NCBI GenBank assembly: GCA_035906235.1
Contig: JAMIFN010000008.1
Span: 1 to 12,903 of the forward strand
Direction of reading: 5' to 3'
From: JAMIFN01 sp035906235
GTDB taxonomy: Bacteria > Pseudomonadota > Gammaproteobacteria > Burkholderiales > Burkholderiaceae_C
DNA: 12,903 nt
The translations under genes were made by a program, and so were the position numbers. This document shows positions 1-5,060 of the stretch, piece after piece. Under the pieces are notes generated by a model. That model was not told the origin of the DNA. It saw only the letters and a program-made list of their open reading frames with translations, and ran no database searches. The number at the start of each line of letters is the position of its first letter. Within the stretch, counting starts at the first letter, position 1.

Positions 1-1
1 A

Positions 2-724
2 TGCGTCGCCAAAACCTTTCCTGATTTTTTTGAGGCGCTGTTTAGCGTGGCGCAGGCCGATGCCGTGCCTGTGATTTGCATCGACGGCCCCACCGCCTCG
101 GGCAAAGGCACGCTGGCGGCGCAGTTGGCCGCGCGTTTGGGCTACCACTACCTCGACTCTGGGGCGCTGTACCGCACGCTGGCGCTGGCTGCCAGGCAAG
201 CGGGTGTGGATTGGGGCGATGAAGCGGCTTTGGCCCAATTGGCCGCAGCCTTGCCCCTGCGCTTTGTGGGCGAACAAGTGCTGCTGGGCGGGGCTGATGT
301 GTCGGCTGATATCCGCAGCGAGGAAATGGGGCGCGGCGCTTCGCAAGTGTCTGTGCATCCCGCTGTGCGTGCCGCCCTGCTGGATTTGCAGCGCGGTTTT
401 GCGCAGCTGCCTGGCCTGGTGGCCGATGGCCGCGATATGGGTACGGTGGTTTTTCCGGCCAGCCCTTTAAAAATCTTCCTCACCGCCAGCGCCGAGCAAC
501 GCGCCAAGCGCCGTGTGGCGCAAATTGCAGGGCGCGGGGGGGAGGCTGACTACGCCACCGTGCTGGCCGACCTGCAAAGCCGCGACGCCCGCGACCGCGA
601 GCGCAGCGCAGCGCCGCTGGTGGCAGCCGCCGATGCGCGGGAATTGGACAATTCACAACTAGGCATAGCCGAATCGGTGCAGCAGGTGCTGGCTTGGTGG
701 CAAGCTGAACCGCTACCAAAGTAA
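2..724 (+). CDS. cmk: AroA C-terminal end fused to cytidylate kinase (5' truncated by window)
   Basis: Cytidylate kinase phosphorylates CMP and dCMP with ATP in the cytoplasm. The kinase part carries the P-loop GPTASGKGT (residues 14-22 counted from the GTG at 47), YLDSGALYR (35-43), DGRDMGTVVFP (127-137) and the lid segment RDARDRERSAAPL (179-191), so it is complete at about 225 residues. The frame stays open to the left edge with no stop. The residues there, CVAKTFPDFFEALFSV, match the known C-terminal end of EPSP synthase (E. coli AroA ends with CTAKTFPDYFEQL). I therefore read this as the end of a bifunctional AroA-Cmk polypeptide, a fusion known in Comamonadaceae. A separate start at GTG 47 with GAGG at 32-35 is possible, because the spacing is acceptable, so independent Cmk synthesis cannot be excluded. 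The last codons and the stop lie at the edge of repeat copy A. rpsA, the usual downstream neighbour, is absent. Confidence 0.93.
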   Translation, partial: CVAKTFPDFFEALFSVAQADAVPVICIDGPTASGKGTLAAQLAARLGYHYLDSGALYRTLALAARQAGVDWGDEAALAQLAAALPLRFVGEQVLLGGADVSADIRSEEMGRGASQVSVHPAVRAALLDLQRGFAQLPGLVADGRDMGTVVFPASPLKIFLTASAEQRAKRRVAQIAGRGGEADYATVLADLQSRDARDRERSAAPLVAAADARELDNSQLGIAESVQQVLAWWQAEPLPK

Positions 725-771
725 GAGCTGCTCAGGCAGGTTGGGCGGGGGTGAAACCATGAAAAACCTGC
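725..771 (+). repeat. Dispersed repeat, copy A (cmk/fic convergent gap)
   Basis: The core GAGCTGCTCAGGCAGGTT (725-742) is identical to copies C and D over these 18 bases. A matching inverted arm AACCTGC lies at 765-771, pairing with GCAGGTT at 736-742 around a 22-base loop. Similarity may begin further left (GCTACCAAAG, 712-721), which would place the last Cmk codons and the TAA stop inside the element. It lies between the convergent cmk and fic genes, where a bidirectional terminator would be expected. There is no good U-tract, so that role is only a possibility. Confidence 0.75.
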
Positions 772-794
772 GTCCATGGCTGCTGATTTGGCGC

Positions 795-2339
795 TTACTC
801 TGCGGCAGTTTCCATGTCTGGGTCTTCAAAGGCCGAGCGCACCGCCTGCGTGATTTTTGCGCCCAGTTCCCTATCTTCCAGTTGCGGGTAGACTTTTTGC
901 AATTTCCCTGAGATGTGCCAGCCGTTTTCTTTAAGGGATCGGATGATGCGATTGGCATCTTGGTCGGGCATCTCCCACACGGCTTTCAGGCGCTCTTGGG
1001 CACGGTGAAAAACAATGAGCAAACGCGCTTCGTCGGCCATTTCGGTGCGCACGGTATGCGCCACCACCTCGGCGGTGTAGAGCACATGTTCGGTCAAATC
1101 CGGGTAACGCCAAGCGGGTAATGCACCGGTATAGGCATCAAAAACCAAATTGCTGTGGGCGCCGTCTTCGTAGCTGACGAGTTCGCCAAAGCGGTAGGAC
1201 GCGGCGTAGCGCTGCATAAAGGGGCGCGAAAAAACTTCCAGCGTGCGTTCATAGCGCCCCCGCAAATCGAGGGAACTCATGATGCTGGCCGATATGGGCA
1301 GGATGACGCCAACAGGCAGGGCTTGGTCGCGAATCAGGCTGTCGTTGATTAAAAAGCGGTGGATGCGCCCATTGCCGTCGCGCATGGGGTGGATATATAC
1401 AAAGGCAAAGGCCAGCGCTGCGGCTCGGGCTAGCGGTTCGGCACCCCGCGTTGCTTGTTCAAATGCCTGTAGCCCACTGAGCAATTGCGGCACAGCCTCG
1501 AAAGGCGGCGCGATGTAGTGCACGATGTTTTCGCGCATGGTGGCCTGCCCCACAAAGACGGGCGAGCGCCGCAAACCCAGCCCCAAAGCATCATGCCCCA
1601 AGATGCCCGCTTGCAGGGTGTGCAGGCTGTCGTTGCTCAAAGGCTGGTCGATCAGGCCGCAGTGCTTGGCAATGACATGGGCAAAGCGCTGAATCCTGTC
1701 GGTTTTATCGGCTTCTTGTTCAATCAAAAAACTTGCACGCGATTCTTTGAAAGTGAGCCAACTGGCGGTGCGCAGCAAAATATCTGCGCCTAAGCTTTGG
1801 TTTAAAGCACTTAGCTCAGCGGCGAGGTCAAAGCGCAGGGCAGCTTGCACGGCCTCGGTGCGTCGCACCAAGGGGCAAAATGCGGGATCGCCTGGCAGGT
1901 TATTGTTGATGCGCCAGCGCCGTACCCGCAAGGCTTGGGTGCGCGTTAAATACTGTTGCGCCGCAATGGCATCGATATAGCCGCCATTGCTGACATCTGG
2001 CACATTGAGGCGCTGCCCTGTTAGCCATTCGTAGAAAAAACCTGTGCGACGGGCATATTGACCAAAGGGCGCTTGCTGGCACCAAGCCGCAATCGGTTCA
2101 GGCCCCAGCAGGGCAAAAAGGCGGGCAAAAAATTCGAGGTGGATGTCTTCGTATTTCAAGCCAAATTCGAAATGCCCAACAAAGTCATCTGTAGGCTGAT
2201 AGCTGGCAGGGTATTGGTTTTCTATCTGGCCCTGGTGTTCGCGCCGCACACGGGTGGAAGCCAGCGAGGATTTGATGCGCAAAGGCTGCGCTAGCGTAAT
2301 GCCATAACGCTGGGCAAGTGCTTGGAAACCGAGCAGCAT
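795..2339 (-). CDS. Fic-domain protein (probable AMP-transferase)
   Basis: This is a 514-residue protein with an intact Fic motif HPMRDGNGRIHR at residues 317-328. Here His317 would be the catalytic base, Asp321 the metal ligand and GNGR the phosphate-binding loop. Family members usually transfer AMP from ATP to a hydroxyl of a target protein. About 110 residues earlier is SFLIEQE (203-209), which resembles the N-terminal inhibitory helix motif [S/T]xxxE[G/N] of class II Fic proteins, with Gln in place of Gly/Asn. This suggests autoinhibition within the same chain rather than a separate antitoxin. The last 60 residues (NRIIRSLKENGWHISGK and onwards) look like a winged-helix segment. The N-terminal 190 residues are not recognised. 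AAGGG, about 9 bases before ATG 2339, supports the start. No partner gene is adjacent. It converges on cmk, in a place where rpsA is usual. The substrate is unknown. Confidence 0.9.
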   Translation of the reverse strand: MLLGFQALAQRYGITLAQPLRIKSSLASTRVRREHQGQIENQYPASYQPTDDFVGHFEFGLKYEDIHLEFFARLFALLGPEPIAAWCQQAPFGQYARRTGFFYEWLTGQRLNVPDVSNGGYIDAIAAQQYLTRTQALRVRRWRINNNLPGDPAFCPLVRRTEAVQAALRFDLAAELSALNQSLGADILLRTASWLTFKESRASFLIEQEADKTDRIQRFAHVIAKHCGLIDQPLSNDSLHTLQAGILGHDALGLGLRRSPVFVGQATMRENIVHYIAPPFEAVPQLLSGLQAFEQATRGAEPLARAAALAFAFVYIHPMRDGNGRIHRFLINDSLIRDQALPVGVILPISASIMSSLDLRGRYERTLEVFSRPFMQRYAASYRFGELVSYEDGAHSNLVFDAYTGALPAWRYPDLTEHVLYTAEVVAHTVRTEMADEARLLIVFHRAQERLKAVWEMPDQDANRIIRSLKENGWHISGKLQKVYPQLEDRELGAKITQAVRSAFEDPDMETAAE

Positions 2340-2387
2340 GGTTGAAACCCTTAATCCAAGAAGAAAAACGGTAACTATATGCTCATG

Positions 2388-2440
2388 GTGCTAAAAAGTG
2401 CTAATTTACAGACAAATTTATTAATAAAGCGTAAATTTAT
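2388..2440 (-). promoter_or_regulatory. Candidate operator/promoter region of fic
   Basis: GTGCTAA occurs twice exactly 10 bp apart (2388-2394 and 2398-2404), and AAATTTAT occurs twice 19 bp apart (2414-2421 and 2433-2440). The GTGCTAA pair is on one face of the helix. Both pairs lie 50-100 bp upstream of the fic ATG in an AT-rich patch. TATAGT-like and TATAAA-like hexamers are present on the minus strand, but neither has a convincing -35 partner. Binding of a regulator here is an inference from repeat spacing only. Confidence 0.3.
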
Positions 2441-2564
2441 AGAAAGAATGATAATTTTGCGGAGTGAATTGGCGAGGGGTGCAAATTTGCTGCCCGACTA
2501 AACCACCTGCACAGGCACGCGGGGGGTGAGGGCGTGGTGGCAACGAGGGATGGGATTTGTCTTA

Positions 2565-2574
2565 CCTGCGCAGG
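2565..2574. repeat. Palindrome CCTGCGCAGG, possible remnant of an intergenic REP-like repeat
   Basis: CCTGCGCAGG is a perfect 10-bp palindrome, followed by CGGGGATCCA. It resembles the widespread proteobacterial intergenic repeats built on CCTGCGCAGG with flanking GGAATCCA-like arms. Only one arm is recognisable here, so it may be a decayed copy or a coincidence. Confidence 0.35.
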
Positions 2575-2604
2575 CGGGGATCCATTTCTTTGCATCAAAA
2601 AAGT

Positions 2605-2660
2605 GAGCTACTCAGGCAGGTTTTCCGGCCTAAACCCATGAAAACATCCTAAAAACCTGC
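2605..2660 (+). repeat. Dispersed repeat, copy B (xthA 3' end)
   Basis: The core GAGCTACTCAGGCAGGTTTT (2605-2624) differs from copies C and D at one base. An exact inverted pair, GCAGGTTTT (2616-2624) and AAAACCTGC (2652-2660), closes a 27-base loop. The right arm encodes the last residues and stop codon of xthA, so the gene ends inside the element. On the xthA transcript, a small TGAG-TAG-CTCA hairpin followed by C and six T residues (2614 to 2597 on the minus strand) comes after the large stem. Copy B is therefore the best candidate for acting as a terminator. Confidence 0.75.
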
Positions 2661-3470
2661 TGCGTATTGCACAGTTAGCGGTGCGTGGTCGCTAAAGCGT
2701 TCGGTTTTTTCGATGTGGGCGCTTTGCGCGCTGCGTGCCAGAGCCGGGCTGGCCAGGTGGTAATCAATACGCCAGCCCACATTTTTGGCCCAAGCTTGGC
2801 CGCGCTGGCTCCACCAGGTGTAGCTCTCGTCTGTGCTGCTTGGGTGCAGCTGGCGGTACACATCTTGCAGCGGGGCGCTGGCAGCGTTATCCAAAAGCTG
2901 CGTCATCCAGGCGCGCTCTTCGGGTAAAAAGCCTGAGTTTTTCAGATTGCCCTTCCAGTTTTTCAGGTCGATTTCTTGGTGCGCGATATTGATGTCGCCA
3001 CAAAGCAAAAAGTCGCGCCCCTGCGCGGCTTGCTGGATGTGCGGGTAAACGGCAGCCAGATAACGAAATTTGGCCGCCTGCCGTTCATCGCCCGAAGAGC
3101 CACTGGGGAAGTAGCTGCTAACCAAGGAAAACTTGCGCTGCGGCGTGTCAAAGCGCAGCTCGATCCAACGCCCCTCGGCGTCAAACTCGCCGCCGTCAAA
3201 ACCCAGCCGCACTTCGCTAGGTTCATGCTTGGTGTAAATCGCCACGCCGGAATAGCCTTTTTTCTGCGCGGGGCAGAAATACCCCTTCATACCCGCCAGT
3301 TCCAGCAGCCCCGCTTTTTCGATGTCGGGCATTTGCGCTTTGAGCTCTTGCACGCACAGGGCATCGGGCGCTGTGCGCGCCAGCCAATTTTCCAGGCCTT
3401 TACTAGCGGCCGAGCGTATGCCATTGGCATTGAGGGAGGTGATGGTCGTGGTGGTGGTCATTTGCTTCAT
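2649..3470 (-). CDS. xthA: Exodeoxyribonuclease III (AP endonuclease)
   Basis: This 273-residue Mg-dependent nuclease of the exonuclease III family cleaves DNA 5' of abasic sites and degrades 3' ends in base-excision repair. All family hallmarks are present: NANGIR with Asn14, QELK with metal ligand Glu42, SSYFPSG with Tyr120, GDINIAH with Asp159 and Asn161, WRIDY with Asp236 and the C-terminal SDH with Asp261-His262. Length is normal. An in-frame ATG at 3461 (residue 4) is an equally plausible start. The only strong Shine-Dalgarno match, GGGGGAGG, is about 18 bases from ATG 3470 and an in-frame TAA intervenes, so the start is not settled by ribosome-binding evidence. It is divergent from pyrE with a 32-bp gap. 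The 3' end lies in repeat copy B. Confidence 0.95.
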   Translation of the reverse strand: MKQMTTTTTITSLNANGIRSAASKGLENWLARTAPDALCVQELKAQMPDIEKAGLLELAGMKGYFCPAQKKGYSGVAIYTKHEPSEVRLGFDGGEFDAEGRWIELRFDTPQRKFSLVSSYFPSGSSGDERQAAKFRYLAAVYPHIQQAAQGRDFLLCGDINIAHQEIDLKNWKGNLKNSGFLPEERAWMTQLLDNAASAPLQDVYRQLHPSSTDESYTWWSQRGQAWAKNVGWRIDYHLASPALARSAQSAHIEKTERFSDHAPLTVQYAAGF

Positions 3471-3502
3471 AATGCCGTGAGTTTAAGACCTCCCCCAACT
3501 GT

Positions 3503-4192
3503 ATGAACGACACCGCCCGCGACACCCTTGCCCAAGACTTTGTGCGTTTTGCCATTGATTGCCAAGTGCTGCGCTTTGGCGAATTCACCACCAAAGCAGG
3601 GCGGCTCTCGCCCTATTTCTTTAACGCTGGTTTGTTTGACGACGGTGCCAAATTGCAAAAATTGGCGGCTTTTTATGCCCAGCGCATTTTGCAAGAGGAA
3701 GCTGCCACAGGCCAACGCGCCGATATGTTGTTTGGCCCGGCCTATAAAGGCATTCCGCTGGTGGCGGCTGTCGCCATCGAACTGGCGCGCCTGGGGCGCA
3801 ATCTGCCTTTCGCCTACAACCGCAAAGAAGCCAAAACCCATGGCGAAGGCGGTAGCTTAGTTGGTGCCCCCTTACGCGGAAAGGTGCTGATAGTCGATGA
3901 TGTGATGTCCGCAGGCACCGCTGTGCGCGAATCCATAGCCTTGATTGAACAAAACGGCGCCCAGCCCTGGGGCGTGGCTGTGGCGCTAGACCGCCAAGAA
4001 AAAGCCGTCGAAAACGGCCAAATCAGCAGCTATAGCGCTGTGCAATTTGTGCGACAAAACTTGGGTTTGCAGGTATGGGTAGTGGCCACTTTGGCTGATT
4101 TACTGCAATACTTACAAACTGATACCCAATTGCAAGCCGAGGCCGCCCGGGTCGCGGCCTATCGTCAGCAATACGGGGTGACATCATATTGA
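3503..4192 (+). CDS. pyrE: Orotate phosphoribosyltransferase
   Basis: PyrE joins orotate to PRPP to make orotidine 5'-phosphate in de novo pyrimidine synthesis; it is cytoplasmic and acts as a dimer. The 229-residue protein has the PRPP-binding motif VLIVDDVMSAGTAVRE at 128-143, GPAYKGIPL at 78-86 and the flexible catalytic loop NRKEAKTHGEGG at 106-117, with the N-terminal KAGRLSPYFFNAG (31-43) typical of bacterial PyrE. Length is slightly above the 210-220 norm because of an extended C-terminal end. No clear Shine-Dalgarno sequence precedes ATG 3503. Given the 32-bp gap to xthA, its promoter probably overlaps the first codons of xthA. The DUF4124-like gene follows after 7 bp and is probably co-transcribed. 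Confidence 0.96.
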   Translation: MNDTARDTLAQDFVRFAIDCQVLRFGEFTTKAGRLSPYFFNAGLFDDGAKLQKLAAFYAQRILQEEAATGQRADMLFGPAYKGIPLVAAVAIELARLGRNLPFAYNRKEAKTHGEGGSLVGAPLRGKVLIVDDVMSAGTAVRESIALIEQNGAQPWGVAVALDRQEKAVENGQISSYSAVQFVRQNLGLQVWVVATLADLLQYLQTDTQLQAEAARVAAYRQQYGVTSY

Positions 4193-4199
4193 TGAGGGG

Positions 4200-4934
4200 A
4201 TGGTCTTAGCCATGGAGAGAGTGCGTTTTTTGCTGGGTATCTCCAGCACTTTGCTATTAGCAACAGCGGTACAGGCGCAGGTCTATACCTGCACCACAGC
4301 TACGGGGCGAAAAATCACGGCCGATCGCCCAATTCCCGAATGCGCCGATCGTGAGCAACGCGAGTTGTCCACAACGACAGGCCGTGTCAACATCCTCAAG
4401 CCCAAAGAAACCGAGGCCGAGCGTCTAGCAGCTAAAGAGCAGCAAAAACAAATCGAACGCCAAAAAGAAGCAGTATTACAACAGCAGCGCCGCGATCAAC
4501 AACTGTTGGCACACTACCCCGACGATGCTGCACTCGAAGAACGGCGCAGTTTTCTGCTGGAAGACATTCGTAAACGCTGGGCACCTACCCTGAACGAGCA
4601 AGCGCAAATCGATGTCCGCCGCAAAGAAATCAGTGCTGCAGCCGATGCCCGCCGCAAGGCTGGCAAAGCCACCGACTACAGCAGTGCCAAAGAGGCCGTG
4701 CAACTAGAGCGCCGCACTTTGCAACTGCAGCCCATGATGGAAAAAGCGCAAGCCGAATTGGATCGTGCCAATGCCGATATGGATGCCGAACTGGCTCGCC
4801 TGCGCGAGCTGCGCAAGGTGGCGCAATCGGCCAAGGCTGTGGCGCTGGGGCAGGCTGCGCCCAGCAGCATGCCGAGCCTGGCTCCTAGCCCCAATAAGCT
4901 GGCAGCCCCCCCATCTGCTAAACCGTTAAAATAG
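4200..4934 (+). CDS. Secreted DUF4124-like coiled-coil protein, function unknown
   Basis: This 244-residue protein has a clear signal peptide: basic start (ERVR), hydrophobic FLLGISSTLLLATAV and an AVQA cleavage site, giving a periplasmic or exported product. Just after cleavage is a short domain, VYTCTTATGRKITADRPIPEC, whose two cysteines and aromatic/DRP pattern resemble DUF4124, common in betaproteobacteria. Residues about 75-110 and 165-215 are Gln/Glu/Arg/Ala-rich and probably form coiled coil. The end is Pro/Ala/Ser-rich and low in complexity. I know of no defined biochemical role. The start is uncertain: ATG 4200 has GAGG only 2 bases away, while ATG 4212 gives a more typical signal peptide but places GAGG 14 bases away. 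It lies 7 bp after pyrE. The metH riboswitch leader starts just after its stop. Confidence 0.8.
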   Translation: MVLAMERVRFLLGISSTLLLATAVQAQVYTCTTATGRKITADRPIPECADREQRELSTTTGRVNILKPKETEAERLAAKEQQKQIERQKEAVLQQQRRDQQLLAHYPDDAALEERRSFLLEDIRKRWAPTLNEQAQIDVRRKEISAAADARRKAGKATDYSSAKEAVQLERRTLQLQPMMEKAQAELDRANADMDAELARLRELRKVAQSAKAVALGQAAPSSMPSLAPSPNKLAAPPSAKPLK

Positions 4935-4942
4935 GGAATTCC

Positions 4943-5031
4943 ACTCAAGGAGCGCTGCAGCAAGCTGGTTTTTCGCTTGTCAGGCTTGAGTACGGGGCAG
5001 CCTCCGAGCGTGCCGATTCAACCGCGCTCAC
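4943..5031 (+). promoter_or_regulatory. SAH (S-adenosylhomocysteine) riboswitch aptamer upstream of metH
   Basis: The pieces match the known SAH riboswitch in order. P1 is ACTCAAG (4943-4949) with CTTGAGT (4985-4991), perfectly paired. The conserved GGAGCGCTGCA core follows directly. P2 is GCAAGC (4960-4965) with GCTTGT (4975-4980), followed by the conserved CAGGCT. An optional hairpin GGCA/TGCC (4996-4999/5011-5014) follows. Then comes TTCAACCGCGCTCACC, where GCGCTC (5024-5029) forms the pseudoknot with GAGCGC (4950-4955). This class is known to turn on SAH-recycling genes such as ahcY and metH when SAH accumulates. TAAAAT at 4927-4932, overlapping the stop of the previous gene, could be the -10 box for a leader starting around 4939; no good -35 is seen. 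Confidence 0.88.
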
Positions 5032-5056
5032 CATGTGTAAGCCTTCAATGGTGAGC
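5026..5056 (+). promoter_or_regulatory. metH ribosome-binding-site hairpin (riboswitch expression platform)
   Basis: GCTCACCAT (5026-5034) is perfectly complementary to ATGGTGAGC (5048-5056) around a 13-base loop. The right arm holds GGTGAG (5050-5055), the Shine-Dalgarno sequence 5 bases before ATG 5061. The left arm shares bases 5026-5029 with the aptamer pseudoknot strand, so the two structures exclude each other. The predicted logic is that SAH locks the pseudoknot and frees the ribosome site (on), while without SAH the hairpin hides it (off). Pairing is seen directly; the switching is inferred. Confidence 0.8.
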
Positions 5057-5060
5057 TGCG

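Larger units (their letters stand above)
2340..2648. other. 309-bp gene-free stretch between xthA and fic
   Basis: No credible gene is present. From 2340 to about 2460 the DNA is markedly AT-rich compared with the rest of the window, and it sits directly upstream of fic, so it probably holds the fic promoter. From about 2470 to 2564 it is GC-rich with no recognised element. A short palindrome follows at 2565-2574, and repeat copy B occupies the end next to xthA. Confidence 0.6.

Noticed and set aside
795..2339. Fic protein as the toxin of a toxin-antitoxin pair
   Set aside because: No small antitoxin gene is adjacent, and the protein appears to carry its own inhibitory-helix motif and extra domains, unlike small class I Fic toxins.
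2341..2460. sigma-70 promoter for fic using TATAGT or TATAAA
   Set aside because: Neither hexamer has a recognisable -35 box at 16-18 bp, so no specific promoter is claimed.
2976..3506. Plus-strand open frame of 176 codons opposite xthA
   Set aside because: xthA is complete with all catalytic motifs; the antisense frame shows no recognisable domain.
4943..5056. Cobalamin or SAM riboswitch upstream of metH
   Set aside because: No B12-box or SAM-I/II core is seen; the stems and the GAGCGC/GCGCTC pseudoknot fit the SAH class instead.
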